Shown piece after piece: positions 10,175 to 18,996 of a stretch of 64,000 bases of DNA (its first letter is position 1; the number at the start of each line of letters is the position of its first letter). This stretch comes from Phaeodactylum tricornutum CCAP 1055/1 (lineage: Eukaryota; Bacillariophyta; Bacillariophyceae; Surirellales; Neidiaceae): NCBI RefSeq assembly GCF_000150955.2, contig NC_011675.1, positions 821,150 through 885,149 on the forward strand. The letters are read 5' to 3'. The position numbers and the translations under genes were made by a program. A model generated the notes under the pieces. It had not been told where the DNA came from and did no database searches. It saw only the letters and a list, made by a program, of their open reading frames with translations.

Positions 10175-11851
10175 ATGATAGGAGGTCGCGCCAGCTTGAG
10201 GGGTACAGGTAGATCGCCTTTCTATCGCGGTGGACAAAGCGGTCGTGGAAGAGGCCGAGGATGGGGAAGGGGTCGTGGAGTGCGGTATTTAAATAGAGGA
10301 AGTTCTAGTCAGCGCGACGGAGGTGGAAACGACGACATTGAAGAAATTGGCATTCCTACCGACTCGAGCATTTCTGTGGCTGTTGAAGGATGCTGCCATG
10401 GTGAGCTAGACACAATTTACGAGCGATTGCAGCAGCACGAAGCAAAGAGTGGCCGAAAGGTGGACCTTTTGATATCCTGTGGGGATTTCCAGTCACTACG
10501 GAATTTAGCCGATTTTCACAGTTTGGCCGTTCCCCCCAAATACCGGGCTCTTGGTTCCTTCTACAAATACTATTCGGGCGAGAAAACGGCACCAATCTTG
10601 ACCATTTTTGTTGGTGGTAACCACGAGGCGTCACAAGCCTTACAGGAGCTTCCGTATGGAGGATGGGTTGCTCCCAACATATACTATTTGGCTACTTCTA
10701 TTGTAAGATATCAGGGAATTCGCATTGGTGGAATCAGTGGTATCCACAAAGCCCACGACTTTGCTGTTGGCAGATTCGAACGTCCACCATACGATCGCTC
10801 TTCTCTTCGAAGTGTATATCATGTAAGGAACGTCGACATTTACCGTATGAAATGCATATCCGATTTGGATCCGATCGATATCATTGTGAGTCACGACTGG
10901 CCGCAAGGGATCGAGCAATACGGTGACACCAATAGTCTCCTTCGACGAAAGCCTTTCTTCCGTGAGGAAATCGCGCAAAATTGTCTCGGGAGTCCCGGAA
11001 ATATTGAGATCTTGCGTGCGTTGAAACCAAAATGGTGGTTTGCCGCCCATCTACACGTAAAGTTTCATGCGACTGTCAAACATGGCGCTATCAAAGCCGG
11101 AAATGCTTCAAAAGATACCGTAACCTCTCTTATTCCGTCGCAGACCGTAGGATTGACAACTCAAGAGCCGGTGGAAGCCGAGAATGAAGAGGAATCTAAG
11201 ACTCGCTTTCTAGGCTCTGAATCAGTCGACCGTTGTAATACAAACGATTTGACGGACCAAATGACTCGCTTTCTGTCTTTGGACAAGTGCTTACCAAGGC
11301 GGCATTATATGTCTATTTTGCACTTACCAGTAAAGGAGTGCAAAGACAATGCAAAGCTTGAGTACGATTTGGAATGGCTTGCTGTTGTTCGAAAAACACA
11401 CAGTTTGACTATGGCAACAAGTGAACGGATACAGGTCCCACCAAAGCCCAGCTATTGTCAGCCTTTGGACCTACAATGGATCGAAGAGAGGCTTGGAAAG
11501 GAAATCCCACTAAACTTTCATCGCAACGTTCCATCATACGTTGGGCCTTCGCACCCACTGCCTCATCCTCTTCCACCACCTTATTCAATAATGGGAAACC
11601 GGCAGACGGATGAACTACTTAATGTGTTGGGCCTTGTTCACATAACAACAGTTCCATTTCTGGAATCTTCTGAAAGAATAAAGTCTTCCATATCAAATGA
11701 AACTGATATTCGCGAGGTGGGTAAGGGGTCTGACAGTGGTATCTTCTTCTCTGCTTCAGACCAATCTGACGAAAATGCAATAGATCTTGATGATGAATGT
11801 GGCGAGGATCTTGAGGCAGAACCCATGAAGAGGCCTCGCACGGGAAGCTGA
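10175..11851 (+). CDS. DBR1: Lariat RNA debranching enzyme DBR1
   Basis: DBR1 cleaves the 2'-5' bond of excised intron lariats in the nucleus. The start is the ATG at 10175 (558 aa). The metallophosphoesterase motifs are all visible: VEGCCHGELD, LLISCGDFQ, FVGGNHEAS, IVSHDWPQGI and WWFAAHLHVKFHA. So are the family-specific blocks PPKYRALGSFYKYYSGEK and ELPYGGWVAPNIYYL. The Cys in GCCHGELD that tunes metal binding in this family is present. Unusually, an N-terminal extension of about 60 residues is rich in RG/GRG repeats (SGRGRGRGWGRGRG), resembling an RNA-binding or methylated RGG tail. A long acidic C-terminus ends in a basic PMKRPRTG motif that may be a nuclear signal. Single exon. Confidence 0.95.
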   Translation: MIGGRASLRGTGRSPFYRGGQSGRGRGRGWGRGRGVRYLNRGSSSQRDGGGNDDIEEIGIPTDSSISVAVEGCCHGELDTIYERLQQHEAKSGRKVDLLISCGDFQSLRNLADFHSLAVPPKYRALGSFYKYYSGEKTAPILTIFVGGNHEASQALQELPYGGWVAPNIYYLATSIVRYQGIRIGGISGIHKAHDFAVGRFERPPYDRSSLRSVYHVRNVDIYRMKCISDLDPIDIIVSHDWPQGIEQYGDTNSLLRRKPFFREEIAQNCLGSPGNIEILRALKPKWWFAAHLHVKFHATVKHGAIKAGNASKDTVTSLIPSQTVGLTTQEPVEAENEEESKTRFLGSESVDRCNTNDLTDQMTRFLSLDKCLPRRHYMSILHLPVKECKDNAKLEYDLEWLAVVRKTHSLTMATSERIQVPPKPSYCQPLDLQWIEERLGKEIPLNFHRNVPSYVGPSHPLPHPLPPPYSIMGNRQTDELLNVLGLVHITTVPFLESSERIKSSISNETDIREVGKGSDSGIFFSASDQSDENAIDLDDECGEDLEAEPMKRPRTGS

Positions 11852-12170
11852 TCGCATAGCGAGATGCTGAGGTCTTGGACTTACTATTGTTAATTAACTA
11901 TAAAGCCGAAGGATCCCTGGCGATGCAGCCAATACAAGCAGCTGCAAGCGAGAAGTTCGATGAAGATAAACCTATGAGATTCCTCTGAAAGAGACAAGCT
12001 CGTCTACAAGCACTTGTGGTATTTGTTTTATCTTTACATTATACCGGGCCCCTGCACTCTGTAATGGTGTAGTTGCAGTAAAATTTTGAAGAAAATCAGA
12101 ATGAAGCAAAACAATCATAGAAGACAATATGTGTAGGGCAAAACTTGACATCACGTTTGTAACAAACTAC
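11852..12170. other. Intergenic region between DBR1 and tRNA-Ala
   Basis: No gene is visible; 3' UTR of DBR1 and 5' flank of the tRNA. Confidence 0.5.
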
Positions 12171-12243
12171 GGGGGATTAGCTCAGTTGGTAGAGCGCGTG
12201 CTTAGCATGCACGAGGTCGCCGGTTCGATTCCGGCATTCTCCA
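12171..12243 (+). tRNA. tRNA-Ala (anticodon AGC)
   Basis: A complete 73-nt cloverleaf folds by eye. The 7-bp acceptor stem GGGGGAT/ATTCTCC has two G-U pairs, the D arm is GCTC/GAGC, the anticodon stem CGTGC/GCACG and the T arm GCCGG/CCGGC with TTCGATT. The discriminator base is A, and the anticodon AGC is at 12204-12206. There is no intron and CCA is not encoded as a tail. The internal B box GGTTCGATTCC lies at 12222-12232. A run of six T (12247-12252) is the polymerase III terminator. Confidence 0.97.
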
Positions 12244-12246
12244 TCC

Positions 12247-12252
12247 TTTTTT
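12247..12252 (+). terminator. Pol III oligo-T terminator of tRNA-Ala
   Basis: Six consecutive T residues begin four bases after the tRNA 3' end. Confidence 0.8.
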
Positions 12253-12408
12253 CGTTTTCGTGGAATTGCTTTTTCAACTAGAAATTTTCGAGGCCAGCAA
12301 AGTCTTCGTTCTTGTACCTCGTTTCGACAAACTACCACAACTATTGGGTCGTCATTTCCTCCAAAGCAAATAACTCACTCTCTGTCAAGCAAAAAGCTTA
12401 TATACGAA

Positions 12409-13071
12409 ATGTCATCCTCTTTTGATCCTCTGTTATCCAAGCAAGATTACCGTCGCCAGTCGAAGAAACAGCAAAACAAATTGCCTCAAAATCCTTTGAA
12501 CGCATACAAAAATACAGCGCACGCTTCAGTCTCCGCAAAAGCACAAGATGTTTCGAATGAACGAGCCAGTATCAGCCATCGTGCACTGTCCAAACGATCA
12601 ATCACACAATCTCAGATTGAAGACGCTATTCCTGAGGACGCCTCCAACATTTTTTGGATCTTTGGACGACGTGTGAATTTGGATGCTCACGAAGAGGATG
12701 CTTCCCTCTATTCGCTGTTGCGCTCTTGGGCACAAGACGATCCATTCCGGCGCAAGGAAAATACAGGGGTCAATTTTCCGCTATCTTCTGGAAACGTTTT
12801 ACTAACCGAGAGCGCTTGGGACGGCCTGAATGGCGATGGTGGCGACAAAAAGAAAACAGAGAGCAAAGGAACAATGGATGTGGTGAAATGCATCAAAGAA
12901 GGACATCAACCTTCAAATATTCAAAAGGACTTTCAGACATACTTGATTGAAGCTCGAAGACGAAGACGCAAGAAAGATAGACAGATTAGAACCCGTTGGG
13001 CAGCGGATCTGAATGAATTGCAAGCCAAAGGAATTTGCGTAGATGTTCCCAGCAAAAGTGGTGATCCTTAA
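12409..13071 (+). CDS. Hypothetical basic protein, possibly LIN37-like
   Basis: A 220-aa single-exon product with no signal peptide or membrane segment. The N-terminal 70 residues are Lys/Gln/Ser-rich. A core at about 78-115 (ASNIFWIFGRRVNLD, then ASLYSLLRSWAQDDPFRR) is followed by a basic helix, LIEARRRRRKKDRQIRTRWAADL, that looks nuclear. The LYxLLRSWxQDDP segment resembles the short signature of LIN37, a subunit of the DREAM/MuvB cell-cycle complex (LYPxCRxWxxNxP). The match is only about ten residues and I hold it loosely. It sits 165 bp downstream of the tRNA gene and converges with the SLC4 gene. Confidence 0.65.
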   Translation: MSSSFDPLLSKQDYRRQSKKQQNKLPQNPLNAYKNTAHASVSAKAQDVSNERASISHRALSKRSITQSQIEDAIPEDASNIFWIFGRRVNLDAHEEDASLYSLLRSWAQDDPFRRKENTGVNFPLSSGNVLLTESAWDGLNGDGGDKKKTESKGTMDVVKCIKEGHQPSNIQKDFQTYLIEARRRRRKKDRQIRTRWAADLNELQAKGICVDVPSKSGDP

Positions 13072-13150
13072 AGACTTTTATGTAGTGTATTGACTGTGCA
13101 CGAACTTTGTATCGCTCGTTGACAGCTAGAGCCTAGCCCGACGCATTGAT

Positions 13151-14932
13151 TTACTCTTCATCAAGTACATCCATATATTCCTTCTTAATGATTCCTTGCT
13201 TTTCCAGCGCAAATCGGAGTGGGGCGAGCATGGCAATGACGACAGGAAACAGAACACCAAATGGGCTTTCCTTGACCCAAAACATAGCTCCCAGACAAGC
13301 TACTTGAATGAGTGTAAACGTTGACGTCACTTTATCGGGTACTTTATCAGACCAACGCTGCTTGGGAGCTACCGTCTTGTCCTTGAATAATCCTGTCACC
13401 CGTTCCCACATTTCGTTTCCAGGCAACGAACTGGTTCCCAAGTACATGAATAGACCCATCAAAACTGGCAATGGTACCTGCGTCAGAAGCTTACGGGGCT
13501 TGCTGAAAAGCACTGCGCAGCCAATCAAGCTATGGATCGAGATACCTGTCATACGTTGCTCTATCGTCCCGACAACTTTCCCTTCTTTGTCATACTTTGA
13601 CAAAGCACCAACGTGAGATAACGAACGCACCGTCGCAGCCACCAGCCACGGAATTCCGACTAATGATTGAGCAGCGGTCAAAATCGACACGATAAACATG
13701 TCAGCGTGCATGCCATCCAGAACATTGTTTTTGCGACGCCCTTTTTCCATTTTCCATCGAGGGTTGTTGACCAGACGCACCGTGATGTTTTGGTCCAGGA
13801 ACAATAAGACAGTGGCCATGAGGGCCGGTAAAAAGGCGGCCCAGCGAGCCCAGACCGGAAAGTCAAGAATAGGAACCAGCCAGGGGCGGCCACTGGTGGT
13901 GCCAAAGACTGCGGGGATGGACAAACTCGGGAGACCAGCCAATTTAGTGCCGTGCACGACGCGCGCCCAGCGCGCAATGAGAGATGCCGTTACCACACCG
14001 ATCGTCGGAGCAAAATTGGATATGGTGTTGCGCACTCGGGATGGGAACAGGGATGTTTTCCGGAGCCCCTTGAGCAGAGTCGCAATGGTAAAGGTAGAGG
14101 CTGCGCATGTCAACGTTAACAGAGCTTTGGTAAAGGTTGAAGCCGGAGATGAGAAGGTACGCCCGACGTCAGACACAGCCTCAAAGACGAATATGCAACT
14201 AATCAGCAACGAAAAGATTTCATCCGTAAAACGTGTGAGGTACTTGACCAGATTGGAGGCAGAAGTGATTGAAGAAACAAACAAAATTGCTGACGTCCAC
14301 AACCCTGTCCAGGAATAGAGTTGCAGAAACGGCAAGTTCAGCATCTTCGCCAATTGTGCGAGACAGGCTACGAAGGCTAAAACAGGTCCAGTTGATCCGA
14401 TGATTGTCAACGGCTGGGCCGAAGTGATTGCATAGATCAAGCCGCACAAAGCTGTCGAAGACACCATCTCAACAGTGCCAATTGCACCACCCGTTGCAAC
14501 GTCGAAAAGACCACCAAAGCCCACTGCGGGAGCTAGACAAGCGAAGAACAAGAACATGGTGGCCGCCAGACATTGCACGTTCAGACCGTCCTTAATATCC
14601 GAAGCAAACAAGGGCAAACGAGCCTTGTAGTCACGAATGATTCCTTTGAATGGACCTTCGAAGAGTGTTTCGTCGTCTTTGTTGTTTTCGCGTTCGTCAA
14701 CAGGTGGAGACACAACCGACATGGAATCACTCAGTTTAGTGAGCGGCTTCGTCGTAACGGACGCTATGACTTTCGCCTTTTTCAAGGACGAGAACGTAGG
14801 GCTTCTTGATGAGGAAATTTTAAGACCCAAAGATGTTTTGCCGAAGGACGTAGTATGAAAGGCCGCGGAATGCCAGCAGGAACTCATGCAGAGTAACGCA
14901 ACTATATAGGCTCTGGATACTAGATTCGTCAT
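13151..14932 (-). CDS. SLC4-family bicarbonate/anion transporter with plastid-type leader
   Basis: A 593-aa multi-pass membrane protein. The SLC4 core is clear: FKGIIRDYKARLPLFASDIKDG at the start of the membrane domain, TSAQPLTIIGSTGPVLAF in TM3, then FLPALMATVLLFLDQNIT, KGRRKNNVLDGMHADM and the SLVGIPWLVAATVRSLSHV block. SLC4 carriers move bicarbonate (borate in plants and yeast) and feed inorganic carbon to diatom cells. The cytoplasmic N-terminal domain of animal SLC4s is missing, as in plant and algal members. The first 35 residues are a signal peptide followed by HSAAFHTTSFGKTS, where AAF resembles the ASAFAP motif of diatom plastid precursors. Targeting to a plastid envelope is therefore inferred, not shown. 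Confidence 0.92.
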   Translation of the reverse strand: MTNLVSRAYIVALLCMSSCWHSAAFHTTSFGKTSLGLKISSSRSPTFSSLKKAKVIASVTTKPLTKLSDSMSVVSPPVDERENNKDDETLFEGPFKGIIRDYKARLPLFASDIKDGLNVQCLAATMFLFFACLAPAVGFGGLFDVATGGAIGTVEMVSSTALCGLIYAITSAQPLTIIGSTGPVLAFVACLAQLAKMLNLPFLQLYSWTGLWTSAILFVSSITSASNLVKYLTRFTDEIFSLLISCIFVFEAVSDVGRTFSSPASTFTKALLTLTCAASTFTIATLLKGLRKTSLFPSRVRNTISNFAPTIGVVTASLIARWARVVHGTKLAGLPSLSIPAVFGTTSGRPWLVPILDFPVWARWAAFLPALMATVLLFLDQNITVRLVNNPRWKMEKGRRKNNVLDGMHADMFIVSILTAAQSLVGIPWLVAATVRSLSHVGALSKYDKEGKVVGTIEQRMTGISIHSLIGCAVLFSKPRKLLTQVPLPVLMGLFMYLGTSSLPGNEMWERVTGLFKDKTVAPKQRWSDKVPDKVTSTFTLIQVACLGAMFWVKESPFGVLFPVVIAMLAPLRFALEKQGIIKKEYMDVLDEE

Positions 14933-15455
14933 TGTTAAACCGTGAACAGAACGAATTTTTCTTCCCTAGAATCTGAATTTTTGATTGTGAGAAAGGAAGA
15001 AGTATCGGTGCTCCTACATATACTCACACACGCATCCGACAGATGTCAAGTCTGTCAGGAGATTTTTACACGGACGAGAACACGAAACACTCGACGAAGG
15101 AAAGATACGACATCAACCTGTGAAAAGCTCTTAGCGGTATTCGCTTAGCTTTACGGGCGTCAGCCGTTTTTCGTCAATGGATCTGTCATTCCTGGGACTC
15201 GGCATGCATACACCCTACATGGGAATGACGAACGAAACAAAACCACCTTTTGTTTTTGGTGATATATATACAATCTCGCGGAAAACCTTGGTAGTGAGTT
15301 AGCTGGACTACAATCATTATGAAATTTGCTGGGTATAGGTATGCGCTAACAGGACGTTCTTTGCACAAAACTCCTCTTTACACCAGAGCGGACGCAGTCT
15401 CCTAGAGTTGAGATTAAAACGCTTATAGTTCACAGCAAATCCACATTGGAACTTG
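14933..15455. other. Intergenic region, nothing recognised
   Basis: Promoter of the SLC4 gene and 3' flank of the DUF501 gene, both on the minus strand. I saw no other structure. Confidence 0.5.
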
Positions 15456-16286
15456 CTACAACAGTACTTCCGGAAACTCGAGTCGTAAAAGCTCCTCCAC
15501 CATTTCACCTACGGGATTGATCGTTGGCTTCTTTACCTGATTTGAAAACGTCGTACTTCGAAAATGTGCATAGTGGGTGTGTAAACATTTGATGGAGGGT
15601 TGCCAACCCGACGCGGGCTCATTCCGACGCGGATTGCCGTCGTTCTCGCGCGCTGTCCTTACTACCCGCGTAACGTTGGTTCCAGCAATGCCGGAGTATT
15701 GCAGCATGTCACGAATACGACTTGATTCGTCCGAGTTTTCCAAAACGGATCGATCTATCTGGGTCAGAGAATCCCAACGATTTTCCGCGTACTCGGCGTG
15801 ACACGTCCATAAACGTTGCGTTAAATCGTCACATTCTCGCACGATTTGTTGTATACGTTGTACGTGGCCCTGTCCTTCCAGATTCGCAATAGCCTTGGAA
15901 ATTATTGGGCAGGTCAACCAGTATAGTGTAGGGAAGGGTGTCCCCAACATGCGCAACTGCGTATTCGGCATGCTTGCGGCTGTTTTGATCTGACGACGGG
16001 GTGCACCCCCAAACAAAGGGTAGGTTTGGATCGCAACGGGTACACGATCCGCATTACGGGCTGACACACCAACAAAATTTGTCGGCAAATAGCCCAATTG
16101 CTGCGAGATGCAATCGAGGTCGGCAACGTCGTGAACCGTGCATTCTGGTGGCTTGGTGGTGGAATAGGTCGCTAGCGATGGAGCGAGCAGTAAAGGGCGA
16201 GGAGTGGCGACGAAAGACGAGACTGTATTTCTGGAAGATGCAATTTCTGCCGCTACGAGGATTATGAGCGATCGTAATTGTGGCAT
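15456..16286 (-). CDS. DUF501 family protein with plastid-type leader
   Basis: The core matches DUF501, a mostly bacterial family of unknown function: LGYLPTNFVGVSARN, PVAIQTYPL, the diagnostic GTPFPTLYWLTCP, a LEGQGHV helix start, and a C-terminal IKCLHTHYAH followed by PINPVG-like TINPVGEMV. The start is placed at the Met at 16286 (276 aa) because it yields a signal peptide (LRSLIILVAAEIA) followed by TVSSFVATP, an ASAFAP-like plastid motif. An earlier Met at 16355 would prepend a basic 23-residue stretch. Residues after the leader to about 55 look like a transit peptide (Ser/Thr/Pro-rich). The family is mainly prokaryotic, so an endosymbiotic or cyanobacterial/bacterial origin with return to the plastid is plausible. 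Confidence 0.85.
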   Translation of the reverse strand: MPQLRSLIILVAAEIASSRNTVSSFVATPRPLLLAPSLATYSTTKPPECTVHDVADLDCISQQLGYLPTNFVGVSARNADRVPVAIQTYPLFGGAPRRQIKTAASMPNTQLRMLGTPFPTLYWLTCPIISKAIANLEGQGHVQRIQQIVRECDDLTQRLWTCHAEYAENRWDSLTQIDRSVLENSDESSRIRDMLQYSGIAGTNVTRVVRTARENDGNPRRNEPASGWQPSIKCLHTHYAHFRSTTFSNQVKKPTINPVGEMVEELLRLEFPEVLL

Positions 16287-16355
16287 CGGATAAGTTTGAC
16301 GCCGTCTCTTGTGATTTGTGCGGATCGCCGCAACCATCATGGTCAGCGTCAACAA

Positions 16356-16751
16356 TTTTTTTTGAAGTATATTGACAAGGAGAAAAACCTGGGACTGTCC
16401 AGAACCATTCCGACGGTTGTAGGACAGGTTGTTTCCGGGGATACCAGAAGTCTAACTGTCAGCAAAAGTTTACAGCTACTGTTTGAATGAAAAAAAATCT
16501 TTGTGAGGTCGCCACGTCGTCGGTAGTGACTGGTTATTTCGCGGCATTCAGATTCTTTGATGCCCACCGGAACACCAAAACCAATTCACAGTTACTGTCA
16601 ACGTTTTTCCCCATTGGCATCACAGGTTGACTTGACACCATGGTGACAGAGGTCGTGTAATCGGTGACGGCATCTACGTATATAGTTTCAAACTCTTACT
16701 GCTTCTTAACCCAGAAAATAAAAACAACAACAGCCGTGATATTCACAGAAA
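16356..16751. other. Divergent intergenic region (DUF501 / MIOX-like fusion)
   Basis: Head-to-head promoter region between two divergent genes. I saw no motif I trust. Confidence 0.45.
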
Positions 16752-18821
16752 ATGGAATTTGCGATTTCCTCGAGCGAACGACGAACCGGTTTCACGGAAC
16801 GCGAGGTCTGCCGGATGGAACCATCACAGACCAAACGCCGGCGCTGCGAGGGATATTCACCGGTCCCGACGCAACCTTGGCTTCAGGCCTTGTCCAATCG
16901 TGAATCGTGCTTTGCAAAAACATTGCATTTGGTAGATCTGTTTCCCTCCAGCGATCAGCAGGAGAAAGACAACCACTCTATTCGCCAGAGTAGTGGATTC
17001 ACGCTACGGCTGGAACATCGACAGGGAGGTGCCGTAGCGCGGCATCCTGGCGAAGAACGAATATTATTGTTCCGTTCGGATCAACCTGGAGCTATTGCCA
17101 AAGTTATATACTCCTTGGAGGAACAGAAAATGCAGCAAGAGCATGACGAGCAGGCCAAAATTTACGTCCTTGATGTCAAAGCACCGTACCGGGGCTACGA
17201 TTTTGGGGGTTTACTGTTTCGGGAAGCGCTCGCTTCGTTGCGGCATCGCTACCAAACACAAGCAAAACAAAGGTTGCAAGCGTTTGGGAACACACCTCGC
17301 TCGTCTTGCAACAATGGCGTCCCGTCCTCTCTGCAATGTGTTTTGGACGCGGAAGAGGATGTAGAAAGGCACGACAAACTTGTTAATTTTTACAAGCGCA
17401 TGGGATGTGCAGTAAAGCCCGACGCCAAGATTCAGTACCTCCATAACAATGACGGAACAACCTACCGAAAGATTACAATGCTAAGAACGATTCTTTTTGA
17501 AGAAGCCACTGCGAGACGTGATACTTCAAAGTACAAAAAAACTGATACAGAATCTCTAGTGGGGCGCAACGGAGGCTTTTTGCCGGTAATTCTTTTGCAA
17601 GCTCCGGGAAAACGAGCAGGTTGTGCAACGGAACAGCTGTATCACATTGCGCAACGTGTTGAGCAACACTGGCTTTTGGTGGAAGACGGCTTTGGACAGG
17701 TTGAGCTGTGGACAACATGCGGGCGTTGTCTCTTTGTGACTGAGGAAGGTCGATGCAAAACGGATGGTGGTAGCAGTGCAACGCACGAAGCCTGCAAATT
17801 TCGCTTGCTTCGATTTTCGGACGCGACTCAGACGCTCAATGATGACGAGAACGATTCGGACGAACACATTCCGGAAGCCCGTCTAAAAGAACTTTGGATG
17901 CTCCAATCATCCAGAGGGCTCTTCCTTTGTTTGGACGCAAAATCATCTGTCATGTCATGCTCCAGAACACCGGCGTTTTGGCAGGCGTCACGTGACAACT
18001 TTAGCCTCACGTGTACGACCGACACGCCACCGCGGCGTCAACACTATCGCCAGCAATGGAAGGCGCAGACCGTTGATTACGTGTACGCGATGCGGGATCG
18101 CTATTTGAAATTCAACCACGGCTCTCTGACCATCAGACAAGCGCTCGACGCAGTTCAAGCCTTGCCAGAGTATCCCTTTGATATTTCGGGACGTAGCGTT
18201 TCGCTAAGGACGCGTTGTTTTCGAACCGCCGAAATCGCGCGTCACGCCGGACACCCAGACTGGGTGCAACTTCTTGCACTTATGTACTGCCTGGGATCAG
18301 TCGCGCATGTTTTGGAAACATACAAAGGCAACCAGAATGAATACAACTGGACAATTTCTAGTCGAGGTTGGATTGTTGGGTGCGCACCGCCTTTGACGAC
18401 TGTCTTTTCAGAGTTCCGAAGCCTTAATCAGGATACGTCGGACTCTCGTTACTCAAGTCTTTATGGCATGTATCATCAGCATGTTGGTCTTTCCAACGTG
18501 CTTTTGACCTGGACAGGTCCGGAGTACCTCTACCACGTTCTCCAGCACAATGATGTAAGCCTGCCCGAAGAGGGTTTAACTATGCTGCGACTTGCGTCTA
18601 TCTTCGATTGGCACAGTAATAATCAGTACCTGCACTTGTGCAACGATGATGATCAAGAAGTACGCGCATTGTGTGCCGACTTCGACACAGTGATGCGGGA
18701 CACATCGTCGCAATGTAACGGAGCTACGGAGTGGACTGATGCCGAATGCGAGAGTTTGTGGGTCAACCACTACGGCGACATTGCGGCCAAGTACGATGTG
18801 GATGGGGTTTTGGAGTGGTAA
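16752..18821 (+). CDS. GNAT-like / beta-trefoil-like / inactive MIOX-like fusion protein
   Basis: A single exon of 689 aa. Residues about 83-250 resemble a GNAT acetyltransferase core (IYVLDVKAPYRGYDFGGLLF fits motif A; FYKRMGC with a following beta strand fits motif B). Residues about 305-422 hold two units of the type seen in fascin-like beta-trefoils (VELWTTCGRCLFVTEEGRC; LWMLQSSRGLFLCLDAKSS). Residues about 430-689 align end to end with myo-inositol oxygenase: QTVDYVYAMRDRY, FRTAEIARH, YGMYHQHVGLSNVLLTW, PEYLYHVLQ and the closing KYDVDGVLEW. MIOX is a di-iron enzyme, but every ligand position is changed here: R488, Y512, C513, G589, A615 and M648 replace His98, His123, Asp124, His194, His220 and Asp253 of the mouse enzyme. 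The MIOX-like part should not bind iron. Overall function unknown. Confidence 0.85.
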   Translation: MEFAISSSERRTGFTEREVCRMEPSQTKRRRCEGYSPVPTQPWLQALSNRESCFAKTLHLVDLFPSSDQQEKDNHSIRQSSGFTLRLEHRQGGAVARHPGEERILLFRSDQPGAIAKVIYSLEEQKMQQEHDEQAKIYVLDVKAPYRGYDFGGLLFREALASLRHRYQTQAKQRLQAFGNTPRSSCNNGVPSSLQCVLDAEEDVERHDKLVNFYKRMGCAVKPDAKIQYLHNNDGTTYRKITMLRTILFEEATARRDTSKYKKTDTESLVGRNGGFLPVILLQAPGKRAGCATEQLYHIAQRVEQHWLLVEDGFGQVELWTTCGRCLFVTEEGRCKTDGGSSATHEACKFRLLRFSDATQTLNDDENDSDEHIPEARLKELWMLQSSRGLFLCLDAKSSVMSCSRTPAFWQASRDNFSLTCTTDTPPRRQHYRQQWKAQTVDYVYAMRDRYLKFNHGSLTIRQALDAVQALPEYPFDISGRSVSLRTRCFRTAEIARHAGHPDWVQLLALMYCLGSVAHVLETYKGNQNEYNWTISSRGWIVGCAPPLTTVFSEFRSLNQDTSDSRYSSLYGMYHQHVGLSNVLLTWTGPEYLYHVLQHNDVSLPEEGLTMLRLASIFDWHSNNQYLHLCNDDDQEVRALCADFDTVMRDTSSQCNGATEWTDAECESLWVNHYGDIAAKYDVDGVLEW

Positions 18822-18996
18822 GGGGTTCCATTCAGATCCAACAATCCAATTTTGCGCAGTAAATATGAACGTTGGAAAACACCTAGATTACTTACAAATT
18901 AGAGTACGTTGGATGATATGATCTCTCCAGTATTAACGGTCCGTCGCTGCACGTGTCAAAAACACATAAGAGGGAAAAAATATGTATCACAGTCAA

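Noticed and set aside
13322-13329. TGACGTCA palindrome
   Set aside because: Lies inside the SLC4 coding region, so it was not counted as a promoter element.
13698-14318. 206-codon open frame antisense to the SLC4 gene
   Set aside because: Shadow of a conserved multi-pass transporter; no family pattern of its own.
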